This document shows positions 16,866 through 24,570 of a stretch of 47,273 nucleotides of DNA, piece by piece. The position numbers and the translations under genes are program-made. Under the pieces are notes generated by a model. The model had not been told where the DNA came from. It was given only the letters and a program-made list of their open reading frames with translations, and did not search any database. How positions within the stretch are numbered: position 1 is the first letter of the stretch; each line of letters starts with the position of its first letter. Source of the stretch: Solirubrobacterales bacterium (GTDB lineage Bacteria > Actinomycetota > Thermoleophilia > Solirubrobacterales > 70-9); NCBI GenBank assembly GCA_035573435.1, contig DATMZR010000025.1:1-47273 (forward strand), given 5' to 3'.

Positions 16866-16897
16866 GCGCATGTTTTCGTTGACGGCGGGCCGCCGAC

Positions 16898-16903
16898 TAG
16901 AAT
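16898..16903 (+). promoter_or_regulatory. -10 box of the PucR-type regulator gene
   Basis: TAGAAT ends six bases before the GTG at 16910 with only TTTGGG between, so the mRNA is probably leaderless. Confidence 0.5.
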
Positions 16904-16909
16904 TTTGGG

Positions 16910-18148
16910 GTGAGCTCGAAGCCGACGAGCCCCAAAGTCCCTGCAAAGGGGGCAGATGACGCGACGCTCGAGGCCCTCTCGGCGGCGATCGAGTCGGGCG
17001 CCGGACTGCCCGCGGTGGCGCGCGCCGCGGCCAAGGCGCTCGGCGCCAGCATCGCGCTGATCGATCGCTCGAGCGCCGTGCTCGCGGTCGCCGCCTCCTC
17101 GTCCGCGGAGGAAGGAAAGCTCCTCTCCGATGCGGGGGACGTGGCGTCGGTCGAGCTGCGCGTCGCGGACACGGTGGTGGGCGAGCTTCGCTACCGGGCG
17201 CGGGGGGAGCCTCCCTCGCCGGCGCTGGCCCGGATGGTCTCGACGCTGCTCGCACTCGAGGTGGAGCGCTCGCGAGCGCCGGAATGGGCCAGCGACGAGG
17301 CGGCGGGCGCGTTCGTGCGGGCCGTCCTCGCCCGAGAGGTCACGGACCGCGGGGACATCGTCGCCAGGGCCGCGGAGCTGGGAGCGCAGATCGAGGCGGG
17401 GGCGGGGGTTGTGATCGCCCGTGCCGCCCCGCGCACCGCCCAGTCGGGCGAGTGGAGGGCGCGGGTGCTGACGGTGGCCCTGCGGGCGCTTCGGTCGACG
17501 GGAGGCGGCTCGCTTGGAGCGCTGGCCGAGGGCGAGCCGGCCGAGGTCGCAGCGATCGTGCCCGCGTCCGAGGACGGTGCCCTGGCGCGGGCCGCGCAGG
17601 GTCTGGAGCGCGAGCTGTCTGCCGCGTTGCCGAGCTTCGCCGTGACCGTGGCTCGAAGCCGTCCCACCCAGGACCCGGTCGACCTCTACCGGGCGGGCAA
17701 GGAGGCTTTGCTGGCCGCCAACGTGGCCGAGGCCGAGGGCCTCTCGCTGCTTGCGTTCGAGGACACCGGCGCCTACCGCCTGCTGCTGCCGGCGATGAGC
17801 GAGGACCCCGGAGAGCTGGAGCGCTTCTACGAGGAGACCCTGGCGCCCCTCGCCGGCTACGACGAGCAGTACGAGACGGAGCTCGTGGCGACCGTGGAGG
17901 CCTATCTGGAGAACGACGGCAACGTCGCCCAGACCGCCGCTCAGCTGTTCACCCACCGGCACACGGTCCGCTACCGGCTGGAGCGCGTCAGGGAGCTTTC
18001 CGGCCACGACATCTCCTCCAGCGAGGGACGCGAGAAGCTCAGCCTCGGGCTGAAGGCGATGCGCGTGCTGGGGATCGCCGCGCCGCGCGGCCCGGCGATG
18101 GAGCCGGGCACCGAGGCCGGCAGGGTCCGCCGCCCGGCGGAGGACTAG
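16910..18148 (+). CDS. PucR/CdaR-type transcriptional regulator
   Basis: 412 residues with a GTG start. The C-terminal helix-turn-helix of the PucR family is clear at about 330-385: VEAYLENDGNVAQTAAQLF followed by THRHTVRYRLERVRELSGHD. The N-terminal part (about 20-110) looks like a GAF-like sensor region, and the middle resembles the GGDEF-like CdaR domain. Such regulators typically respond to a metabolite; the ligand cannot be read here. Its stop codon overlaps the stop of the convergent SRPBCC gene in a shared CTAG. Confidence 0.88.
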   Translation: MSSKPTSPKVPAKGADDATLEALSAAIESGAGLPAVARAAAKALGASIALIDRSSAVLAVAASSSAEEGKLLSDAGDVASVELRVADTVVGELRYRARGEPPSPALARMVSTLLALEVERSRAPEWASDEAAGAFVRAVLAREVTDRGDIVARAAELGAQIEAGAGVVIARAAPRTAQSGEWRARVLTVALRALRSTGGGSLGALAEGEPAEVAAIVPASEDGALARAAQGLERELSAALPSFAVTVARSRPTQDPVDLYRAGKEALLAANVAEAEGLSLLAFEDTGAYRLLLPAMSEDPGELERFYEETLAPLAGYDEQYETELVATVEAYLENDGNVAQTAAQLFTHRHTVRYRLERVRELSGHDISSSEGREKLSLGLKAMRVLGIAAPRGPAMEPGTEAGRVRRPAED

Positions 18149-18609
18149 CCCGCCACTCGCGAGCGAGCGTAGGGCTCGAGGCCCTCCATCGCCCGCTTGA
18201 TCGACCAGTTGTGGTTCCAGCGGAAGAGGGGCCTCAATACCGGGGTGAGGACACGTAGGAGCGGCCGGTCGGCGACCACGCGCCAGTCGAAGTGCACGTG
18301 AACGCCGCCATTCGAGGGAGTCAGTGTCCAGATTCCCTTGCCGGTCAAGTCGCCCACGACGCTGACCTCGAGCTCCCGCGGGCGCTCGAGGCGAACGATC
18401 TCGGAACGGGTCTTCAGGTGATAGGGGAGCCTGCCCTTGAACTCCTGGCGCGAGACGCAGCCGACCTCGGGCGCGCAGTCGGCTTCGACCGCGATATAGA
18501 CGGGCCGCCACCACTCGGGATAGGTGCGGGCGTCGGCCAGGGCGTCGAACACCGCCTCTTGCGGCGCATTCACGTCCCACTCGTCGATGAACACGTATTC
18601 GTCGGCCAA
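18145..18609 (-). CDS. SRPBCC family protein (polyketide cyclase/START-like)
   Basis: 154 residues. Probable TTG start at 18609, preceded by a good purine-rich site (AGGAGAGGA). The fold signature is visible: an N-terminal strand with VNAPQEAVFDALADARTYPEWW, typical of the helix-grip START/SRPBCC fold, and later strands LEVSVVGDL and HVHFDWRVVA before the long C-terminal helix. These proteins hold hydrophobic ligands; specific function unknown. Convergent with the PucR-type gene. Confidence 0.85.
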   Translation of the reverse strand: MADEYVFIDEWDVNAPQEAVFDALADARTYPEWWRPVYIAVEADCAPEVGCVSRQEFKGRLPYHLKTRSEIVRLERPRELEVSVVGDLTGKGIWTLTPSNGGVHVHFDWRVVADRPLLRVLTPVLRPLFRWNHNWSIKRAMEGLEPYARSRVAG

Positions 18610-18671
18610 GTCCTCTCCTCTACGGAGCTACCGCGGCCCCGGATCATTCTGTGAGCCAAAGAGTGTCGAAG

Positions 18672-18745
18672 CTCCGGGGGAGGGAATCGAACCCAAATCG
18701 CCTTCAGGACCAAAACCTGACGTGCTGCCACTACACCACCCCGGA
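18672..18745 (-). tRNA. tRNA-Gln (anticodon TTG)
   Basis: The minus strand folds as a cloverleaf. The acceptor TCCGGGG pairs with CCCCGGA; the D arm contains AGTGGCAG; the anticodon stem TCAGG/CCTGA has the loop TTTTGGT with anticodon TTG; the T arm contains GGTTCGATTCC. The discriminator is G, as expected for tRNA-Gln, and the CCA end is not encoded. Reads CAA (and CAG by wobble). Confidence 0.95.
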
Positions 18746-18795
18746 TTCACGACCAGTGTACGGACGATTCCCGCACGTTCCGTCGGGGCGCCATG

Positions 18796-18809
18796 GGAAC
18801 ATATGTTCG
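18796..18809 (+). promoter_or_regulatory. Predicted LexA (SOS) box
   Basis: GGAACATATGTTCG contains the perfect palindrome GAACATATGTTC and matches the Gram-positive/actinobacterial LexA consensus CGAACRNRYGTTCG at 13 of 14 positions. It directly abuts the ATG of the HNH endonuclease at 18810, so LexA bound there would block transcription. Confidence 0.7.
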
Positions 18810-19625
18810 ATGCCGAGGCCACTGCCGTTCAACGAGGCTCAGGCTCGGGACGCCATCGGGCGGGCGCGTTGCTGGACTGAAGCACTTGCGTTTCTTGGCT
18901 ATCGCAACGCCGGCGGCAACGCAGGAACGGTCAAGAAGTACGCGGCACGATGGGGCATCTCCACCGACCACTTCGATCCGCGAGCGGTCATGTTGGAGGC
19001 CCTGGAACGCAGCCGCAAGAATCGCAACGGCTTGCCGCTCGACGAGGTATTGGTAAGGCGCTCGAGCTACTCGCGAGGTCACCTAAAGGAGCGACTGTTC
19101 CAGGCCGGCCTGAAGAAACGGCGGTGTGAGCTGTGCAGCCAAGGAGAGCGTTGGCGAGGCCGCCTGATGTCTCTCATACTCGATCACATCAACGGGGTGC
19201 CGGACGACAACCGGCTTCAGAATCTGAGGGTCGTCTGCCCTAACTGCGCGGCGACCTTTGACACCCACTGCGGCAGAAATCTTCCGCGTCAACGAGAGTG
19301 CGTTGGATGTGGTCGGACGTTTCCCCCTCGGACGATTCAGCAACGGTATTGCTCGTTTCCTTGCTTCACCGGAGCGAGGACCCGCAACGCTGGCAAGCCC
19401 GCGCCATCATCCACGTTCGGGATCCCACAGCCTGACCGGCGCCTGGTCGAGCGTCCGCCATATGAGCAGCTCATCAAGGAAATCGAGGAGACGAGCTACG
19501 TGGCCGTGGGACGCAAGTACGGCGTCTCCGACAATTCGATCCGCAAGTGGATTCGTTTTCACAGGCGGGAAAAGGAGCGTGTGGAGCACGAGGTCGCGCA
19601 AGCTGGCGAACAAGGAGGCACCTGA
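18810..19625 (+). CDS. HNH endonuclease with zinc knuckle and C-terminal helix-turn-helix
   Basis: 271 residues. An N-terminal region of about 50 residues resembles a small DNA-binding module (PFNEAQARDAIGRARCW). The HNH core is at about 108-150: CELCSQGERW, then LILDHINGVPDDNRLQNLRV and CPNCAATFDTH. A second zinc ribbon follows (CVGCGRTFPPR, then YCSFPC), and a C-terminal helix-turn-helix (YVAVGRKYGVSDNSIRKWI). By eye the base composition is less GC-rich than its neighbours. The start at 18810 follows a LexA-type box. It could be a homing-type, phage-derived or DNA-damage-response nuclease. It lies 64 bases from the 5' end of tRNA-Gln, but no duplicated tRNA end was seen. Confidence 0.88.
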   Translation: MPRPLPFNEAQARDAIGRARCWTEALAFLGYRNAGGNAGTVKKYAARWGISTDHFDPRAVMLEALERSRKNRNGLPLDEVLVRRSSYSRGHLKERLFQAGLKKRRCELCSQGERWRGRLMSLILDHINGVPDDNRLQNLRVVCPNCAATFDTHCGRNLPRQRECVGCGRTFPPRTIQQRYCSFPCFTGARTRNAGKPAPSSTFGIPQPDRRLVERPPYEQLIKEIEETSYVAVGRKYGVSDNSIRKWIRFHRREKERVEHEVAQAGEQGGT

Positions 19626-19685
19626 CCTAATTGGACGCCCGGTTCTCCGGTCCAGTCGCCAGCGCACGGCTGGCTGCCGCCGCTT

Positions 19686-19691
19686 TACGAT
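19686..19691 (+). promoter_or_regulatory. -10 box of glmU
   Basis: TACGAT ends seven bases before the GTG at 19699; no Shine-Dalgarno sequence is present. Leaderless initiation is likely. Confidence 0.5.
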
Positions 19692-19698
19692 TCCGAAG

Positions 19699-21090
19699 GT
19701 GAGCGGGCCCACGGTCTTGATAATGGCGGCGGGCGAGGGCACCCGAATGCGCTCGTCCGTGCCGAAGGTGCTGCACCCGATCTGCGGGCGACCGATGATC
19801 GCCTGGCCGGTGCTCGCCGCCCACGAGGCCGGCGCCGGGCGGGTCTGCGTGATCGCCTCGCCCGACCGCGACCTCTCGGCCGGGCTCCCGGACGGCACCG
19901 AGACCGTGATCCAGCCGGAGGCCGACGGAACCGGCGGCGCGGTGCGGGCGGCACTCGACGTCGTCGGTGACTCGGAGACGGTCGTCGTCATGAACGGCGA
20001 TCATCCGCTGGTCTCCGCCGAGCTGATCACCGGCCTCGTCGACGCTCACCGGGAGGCCAGTGCGGCGGCAACCGTGGTCACGGTCGACCGTGACGACCCC
20101 GAGTCCCTCGGCCGCGTGGTCCGCGACCCGAGCGGGGAGTTCGAGCGCATCGTCGAGACCAAGCACCCCGAGGGCGTGCCGCCCGAGGTGCTCGCGATCC
20201 GCGAGGTGAACACGAACACGTTCGCGTTCGCGGGCACCGCCCTCGCGGAGGGCGTGGCGCGGATCACCAACGACAATTCCGCCGGCGAGTACTACATCGG
20301 CGACGTGTTGCGCGCGCTGCGCGAGCAGGATCGGCGCATCCTGGTTCACAAGGTGGGCGACGTGAGCGTGAACATCGGCATCAACACCCGCGTCGAGCTG
20401 GCCGTGGTCACGGCGGAGGCGCGGCGCCGCATCCTCGAACGGCACATGCTCGCCGGCGTCACCGTCACCGACCCGCAGGCGACCTGGATCGATGCCGACG
20501 TGGTGATCGAGCCCGACGTGGTGATCGAGCCCGGCACGACCTTGCGCGGCCGGACCAGCGTCGGACGCGGCAGCGTGATCGGCCCTCACACGACGCTGAT
20601 CGACTCGAGCCTCGGCGCCGAGGTCACGGCCCCACACTCCTACCTGGTCCAGTGCGAGGTCGCCGACGCCTGCCAGGTCGGCCCCTTCGCGCATCTGCGC
20701 CCGAGCGCGACCCTGCGTAGGGGCGCCAGGGCGGGCGCTTTCGTGGAGATCAAGGGCTCGGAGATCGGCGAGGGGGCCAAGGTCCCGCACCTGGCCTACG
20801 TCGGCGACGCGGAGGTCGGTGCCGACGCCAACGTTGGGGCCGGAACGGTCACCGTCAACTACGACGGCTTTCGCAAGCACCGGACGAAGATTGGGGAACG
20901 TGCGCGAATCGGGTCCGACACCATGTTGGTCGCGCCCGTGAGTGTCGGCGATGACGCTTACACTGGGGCCGGCTCGGTGATCACCGAGGACGTCCCACCC
21001 GGGGCGCTCGGGATCGAACGGGCAGAGCAGCGCAACGTCGAGGGATACGCCGAGGAGCGGGCAAGGAAAGCGAAGGCCGAGGAATCATGA
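19699..21090 (+). CDS. glmU: Bifunctional UDP-GlcNAc pyrophosphorylase/GlcN-1-P acetyltransferase
   Basis: 463 residues with a GTG start. It makes UDP-N-acetylglucosamine for peptidoglycan. The N-terminal nucleotidyltransferase signature TVLIMAAGEGTRM then SVPKVLH is at about 5-26, and the metal-binding MNGDHPL near 98. The left-handed beta-helix acetyltransferase half starts near 250, shown by hexapeptide repeats (IEPDVVIEPGTTL), with the active-site region ending in VGAGTVTVNYDG and GAGSVITEDVPPG. The longer upstream open frame lies partly in the HNH gene and was rejected. Stop overlaps prs (ATGA). Confidence 0.97.
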   Translation: MSGPTVLIMAAGEGTRMRSSVPKVLHPICGRPMIAWPVLAAHEAGAGRVCVIASPDRDLSAGLPDGTETVIQPEADGTGGAVRAALDVVGDSETVVVMNGDHPLVSAELITGLVDAHREASAAATVVTVDRDDPESLGRVVRDPSGEFERIVETKHPEGVPPEVLAIREVNTNTFAFAGTALAEGVARITNDNSAGEYYIGDVLRALREQDRRILVHKVGDVSVNIGINTRVELAVVTAEARRRILERHMLAGVTVTDPQATWIDADVVIEPDVVIEPGTTLRGRTSVGRGSVIGPHTTLIDSSLGAEVTAPHSYLVQCEVADACQVGPFAHLRPSATLRRGARAGAFVEIKGSEIGEGAKVPHLAYVGDAEVGADANVGAGTVTVNYDGFRKHRTKIGERARIGSDTMLVAPVSVGDDAYTGAGSVITEDVPPGALGIERAEQRNVEGYAEERARKAKAEES

Positions 21091-22118
21091 GCACGCTCGA
21101 AGAGCGCCCCCGTCTGGTCAGCTCGATCCCGCAGGACTACACCAAGCGGCTGATGGTGTTCGGCGGCCGAGCCTCGATGGAATTGGCCGCGAAGATCGCG
21201 GGCCACCTCGACGTCGACCTCGGCGAGGTGGATCTGCGCACGTTTGCCAACGGCGAGGTCTACTGCCGCTACGAGGAGTCGATTCGCGGGGCCGACGTGT
21301 TCATCGTCCAGTCGACGGCGGCGAACGAGGCGCACGGCATGACCCCCAATGACGCCCTCGCCGAGCTCCTGATGATGATCGACGCCGCTCAGGGTGCCTC
21401 GGCGCACCGGATCATCGCCGTGATGCCGTGGTACGGCTACGCCCGGCAGGACAAGAAATCGGCGCCACGCGAGCCGATTTCGTCACGAGTCGTCGCCAAG
21501 TGCCTCGAGGGCGTTGGCGTGGACCGGGTGCTGACGATGGACCTCCACGCCGGGCAGATCCAGGGCTTCTTCCACGTCCCCGTCGACCACATGACCGCGA
21601 TGCCGATGCTCACGCAGTGGTTCATCGACCAGGCGGTCACCGAGGAGCTCGTGATCGTCTCGCCCGATGCCGGACGGGTGAAGATGGCGCGCAACTTCGC
21701 CCGCAAGGTCGGATGTCACTGGGCGGTGATGGAGAAGGAGCGCCCCGCCCAGCAGGTCGCCGAGATCGGCTACGTGGTCGGCGAGGTCCATGGCAAGACC
21801 GCCGTGCTCGTCGACGACATGATCGATACCGCCGGCACCCTCGCCGCGGCGGCGCGCACCGTCCTCGAGGAGGGGGCCGCGCGCGTGATCGCCGCCGCCA
21901 CCCATGGCGTCTTCTCGGCCCCGGCGTACGAGCGGCTCGCCTACGAGAACTCCGGGCTCGAGCAGATCGTCGTCACGGACACGATTCCGCTGCGTCCTGG
22001 CGCGCCGGACAACATCACCGTGCTCTCCACGGCCCAGACCCTCGCGGATTCGATGCGGCGGATCTTCGCCGACGACTCGGTCAGCGAGATCTTCGCCGGC
22101 GAGAACCAGCTCTTCTAG
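21087..22118 (+). CDS. prs: Ribose-phosphate pyrophosphokinase
   Basis: 343 residues, ATG overlapping glmU. It makes PRPP from ribose-5-phosphate and ATP. Visible motifs: the flexible-loop region YGYARQDKKSAPREPISS, the metal/ribose-5-phosphate segment MDLHAGQIQGFF, and the PRPP-binding loop AVLVDDMIDTAGT. It is longer than usual (about 315) by an N-terminal extension of roughly 20 residues. The final codons and stop form half of a 21-bp direct repeat whose other copy is 3.1 kb downstream, so the gene end looks like the attachment site of a mobile element that restores the reading frame. Confidence 0.97.
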   Translation: MSTLEERPRLVSSIPQDYTKRLMVFGGRASMELAAKIAGHLDVDLGEVDLRTFANGEVYCRYEESIRGADVFIVQSTAANEAHGMTPNDALAELLMMIDAAQGASAHRIIAVMPWYGYARQDKKSAPREPISSRVVAKCLEGVGVDRVLTMDLHAGQIQGFFHVPVDHMTAMPMLTQWFIDQAVTEELVIVSPDAGRVKMARNFARKVGCHWAVMEKERPAQQVAEIGYVVGEVHGKTAVLVDDMIDTAGTLAAAARTVLEEGAARVIAAATHGVFSAPAYERLAYENSGLEQIVVTDTIPLRPGAPDNITVLSTAQTLADSMRRIFADDSVSEIFAGENQLF

Positions 22119-22122
22119 CTTT
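22102..22122 (+). repeat. Direct repeat, left copy (putative att site in prs 3' end)
   Basis: 21 bases covering the last codons and the TAG stop of prs are repeated exactly at 25239-25259. Beyond the exact match both sides share a looser CATGCGG-TTT-GGCCC block. A tyrosine-recombinase C-terminal remnant lies 400 bases inside. Confidence 0.7.
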
Positions 22123-22178
22123 ACCCGCATTCCCATGCGGTTTGTGGCCCCTTTTGCTAACCGGGTGCTAACCGGAGG

Positions 22179-22509
22179 TCACGAGCGAGATGTAATGCCA
22201 ATCCCTGCGTGCTCTCCCACGAGGACCTGCAGTTCCTCGAGTCCTCGGGGTGGCTGCCGGAGGGAGAATGCACCGTCCGGTAGCTCAGACAAGTCCAGCG
22301 CGCCGTCGTCACCGACCGAGTACGTCCCGGCCAGTTCGTCGCCATGTTCTGCCGTCTTTCCTGGCTCCACGTGCTTCAGCAAACCGCTTACTTCAACCGG
22401 ATGAAGGCTCCATCCGCCACGGTTTACCGAGAGCGCAACTGAGACGAACTTCCCTATGCGGTCATTTAGCCACGTCAGGGCTTGGTCTCGGTCTATCTCC
22501 TGAAATCAT
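22179..22509 (-). pseudogene. Small hypothetical gene with an apparent frameshift near its start
   Basis: The open frame 22505-22179 encodes a plausible soluble protein (segments EIDRDQALTWLNDRIGKFV, GTYSVGDDGALDLSELPDG, GEHAGIGITSRS) but has no ATG or GTG start near its beginning. An ATG at 22509 with AAGGA upstream is in a different frame; removing one G from the GG at 22499-22500 would join it as M-I-S-E-I-D-R. So this is either a one-base frameshift or a sequencing error. No family recognised. It lies inside the putative integrated element. Confidence 0.5.
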
Positions 22510-22518
22510 TTGTTCCTT

Positions 22519-22590
22519 TCACGCCGTGAGCGCGGCCGCCACGCGCTCGGCGGCCAGTTCGTCTGACTGCGGTAGCAGGTGGGCATAGGT
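22519..22590 (-). pseudogene. Tyrosine recombinase (integrase) C-terminal remnant
   Basis: The minus strand reads TYAHLLPQSDELAAERVA and then AALTA before a TGA. This is the typical end of phage-type integrases, where the TY in TYAHLLP contains the catalytic tyrosine. Upstream of the Thr codon the similarity stops abruptly (the frame continues only as SPPASSG), so nearly the whole enzyme is missing. It lies 400 bases inside the left direct repeat, where an integrase gene is expected. Confidence 0.75.
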
Positions 22591-22720
22591 TCCGCTCGAC
22601 GCCGGTGGCGACGCGTACGCGAGCGAGAACCTTCAGCTCTTATGCGCTGAGCATCATCGGTTGAAGACTGCACGCGAGAACCGCGAGAGGTTCACGCTTC
22701 CTCCGGCTGCCTAGCAGCCG

Positions 22721-22768
22721 CTACTCCCGCAGCCCGGCGACTTCGAGGGCTTCGTCCGCGTTGGCGAA
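22721..22768 (-). pseudogene. SnoaL-like C-terminal fragment
   Basis: The minus strand reads FANADEALEVAGLRE then TAG. This matches the ends of the intact array members (DEALETLGLSE, SALEAAGLSE). Nothing of the rest of the gene remains next to it; the delta-60 repeat gene starts ten bases away. Together with the start fragment at 24217-24250 it looks like one SnoaL-like gene, or two, split by insertion or recombination. The stretch 22591-22720 before it holds nothing I can identify. Confidence 0.7.
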
Positions 22769-22780
22769 AGCCGATCCTAT

Positions 22781-24079
22781 TCAGCCCCCCAGATACCGGG
22801 CAAGCGCGAACGTGTCGCGGCCGAAGCCGACCGCGACGATCCTGCCGTCGCCCTGGAGCGCCATCCCAAGCGCACCGTCGAAGCCGTCGGAGCCGCCGAA
22901 GCTGGTCCGCTTCCTGCCGTCGGCGGAGAAGCTCGTGTCCAGCGAGCCGTTCGTGTTGTAGCGGGCCAGTCCGAAGTCCCCGGGACCGGCGCCGCCGCCG
23001 ACTTGGCCGACCGCGACGATCCTGCCGTCCGCCTGGATCGCGACGTCGGTTGCCATCTCGCCGGCCGCGTACGGGAAGCTGGTCGTCTGCTTGCCGTCGC
23101 CGGAGAAGCTCGTGTCGAGCGAGCCGTTCAGGTTGTAGCGGACGAGCGCGAAGTCACGGTTGCCGCCGGAGTCGTGGCCGCCGACCGCGACGATCTTGCC
23201 GTCGCCCTGGAGCGCCACCGCGCTCGCAGAGTCGTAGGCCCCGCCGAAGTCAGTCGTCTGCAGGCCGTCGCCGGAGAAGCTCGTGTCAAGGGAGCCGTCG
23301 GTGTTGTAGCGGGCGAGCTCGAAGTCGCCTCCGCCGCCGCCGACCGCGACGATCTTGCCGTCGCCCTGGAGCGCCACCCCGCCCGCCCGGTCGTCCCCGG
23401 CGCCCGCGAAGTCGGTCGTCTTCTTGCCATCGCCGGAGAAGCTCGTGTCGAGCGAGCCGTTCAGGTTGTAGCGGGCGAGCGCGAAGTCCCCGGCGCCGGA
23501 GCTGGGGTCGGTGGTGCCGACCACGACAATCTTTCCGCCCTGGACTGCCACCCCGACCGCCCCCCCTTCGGCGAAGGCTCCGAAGACGGTCGTCTGCTTG
23601 CCGTCGCCGGAGAAGGTCGGGTCGAGCGAGCCGTCCGGGTTGTAGCGGGCGAGGGCGAAGCCGCCGGTGCTATCGGCACTGAAACCGACGACGACGATCT
23701 TGTTGCCCTGAAGCGCCACGTCGGTGGCGCCGTCCGCGCCATTGAAGTCGGTCTGCACGCTGCCGTCGCCGGAGAAGCTCGGGTCGAGGGTGCCGTCCAG
23801 GTTGTAGCGAGCGACCAGGAAGTCCCCGTAGACCCCGATGAACTGTCCCACCGCGACGATCTTGCCGTCCGCCTGGCGGACGGCCGCCTCCGCCGTGCTG
23901 AACCCGCACTGGCAGAAGTTGGTCGTCTGCTTGCCGTCTCCCGAGAACGTCGGGTCGGGGTCGCCCGCGGCGGCCATGGCCGCTGCCGAGAAGACGAGAC
24001 TGACCAGCAAGGCAAGGACCACGCCATGTCTCACGGGCCTTGGAGTCACGGTCAACTGAGAAAGAGGGTTTCGACGCAT
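22781..24079 (-). CDS. Secreted delta-60 repeat protein
   Basis: 432 residues from the ATG at 24079, preceded by GAGG at a good distance; a TTG four codons upstream is less likely. A signal peptide runs to about residue 38 (cleavage near AMAAAGD). The mature protein is about seven repeats of some 55 residues with the pattern GSLDTSFSGDGKQTT, then VALQGDGKIVAVG, then DFALARYN, which is the delta-60 repeat. Such repeats probably form a beta-propeller or solenoid on the cell surface; function unknown. The DNA is itself strongly repetitive (unit near 165 bases), so copy number may change by slippage. Located inside the putative integrated element, between two SnoaL fragments. Confidence 0.92.
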   Translation of the reverse strand: MRRNPLSQLTVTPRPVRHGVVLALLVSLVFSAAAMAAAGDPDPTFSGDGKQTTNFCQCGFSTAEAAVRQADGKIVAVGQFIGVYGDFLVARYNLDGTLDPSFSGDGSVQTDFNGADGATDVALQGNKIVVVGFSADSTGGFALARYNPDGSLDPTFSGDGKQTTVFGAFAEGGAVGVAVQGGKIVVVGTTDPSSGAGDFALARYNLNGSLDTSFSGDGKKTTDFAGAGDDRAGGVALQGDGKIVAVGGGGGDFELARYNTDGSLDTSFSGDGLQTTDFGGAYDSASAVALQGDGKIVAVGGHDSGGNRDFALVRYNLNGSLDTSFSGDGKQTTSFPYAAGEMATDVAIQADGRIVAVGQVGGGAGPGDFGLARYNTNGSLDTSFSADGRKRTSFGGSDGFDGALGMALQGDGRIVAVGFGRDTFALARYLGG

Positions 24080-24216
24080 GGGGAACCTCAATGGAGCCGG
24101 TTTAGACGGAGGCCAGGCGCGTCGGCGAGTCCGTTAGGGCTTGTCGGCGGGTCGGGCGACCGCCTGAAAGGCAAGCCTCTCACTCGAGACAGGCTGAGTC
24201 AACCCTCGCAATGACC

Positions 24217-24250
24217 CTCCTGCGACATCGCCCGCGCAGTATCTCGCGCC
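24217..24250 (-). pseudogene. SnoaL-like promoter and start fragment (34-bp repeat, copy 1)
   Basis: These 34 bases are identical to 26742-26775, which is the region from codon 4 to about 22 bases upstream of the first intact SnoaL gene. On the minus strand it contains GATACT, then GCGCGGGCG, then ATGTCGCAGGAG. Here the frame stops after MSQEGHCEG. A third, looser copy of the upstream part lies at about 24577-24599. Confidence 0.7.
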
Positions 24251-24327
24251 CTAGGGGGAGGGTGGACCAGCGATACCGCGAAGGCGTGGGACGGCCCCGG
24301 TGGCTCGGCGCAAGGAAAAGCGTTTTT

Positions 24328-24537
24328 TTACGAGTCAGCCTCGAGCTTGACCCCCTCGGCCGTGAACGGCTCCCCCTCTAGGGCCGCGCGGACCCGCTCG
24401 ACGGCCCTCTCGCCATTCTCGGCGGATAGCCGAGCGATCACCCCCTCCTCGGCCACGAGGTTCTGAATTCCGGCCAGGGCGAGCAGCCCTGCGGCTCGGT
24501 GAGCATCGCCGCGAACGTCGACGAGGTAGTGGGGCAC
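24328..24537 (-). CDS. Small hypothetical protein
   Basis: 69 residues from a GTG at 24537. The sequence alternates strands and helices (MPHYLVDVRGD, HRAAGLLALAGIQNLVAEE, ERAVERVRAALEGEP), which would suit a small ferredoxin-like or ACT-like fold, but no family is recognised. Codon use has the expected high third-position GC. Inside the putative integrated element. Confidence 0.6.
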   Translation of the reverse strand: MPHYLVDVRGDAHRAAGLLALAGIQNLVAEEGVIARLSAENGERAVERVRAALEGEPFTAEGVKLEADS

Positions 24538-24570
24538 GCGCCCGATGCTAAGGCGGCCGTAACCGAGGCT

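Noticed and set aside
16879-16884. TTGACG as a -35 box for the PucR-type gene
   Set aside because: Only 13 bases separate it from TAGAAT; a functional spacing would be about 17.
18672-19625. tRNA-Gln plus HNH gene as a tRNA-integrated island
   Set aside because: The HNH gene is on the 5' side of the tRNA and no copy of the tRNA 3' end was found nearby; no integrase is present.
24321-24330. Run of seven T as a terminator
   Set aside because: No GC-rich hairpin precedes it on the plus strand, and it includes the stop codon of the minus-strand gene at 24328.
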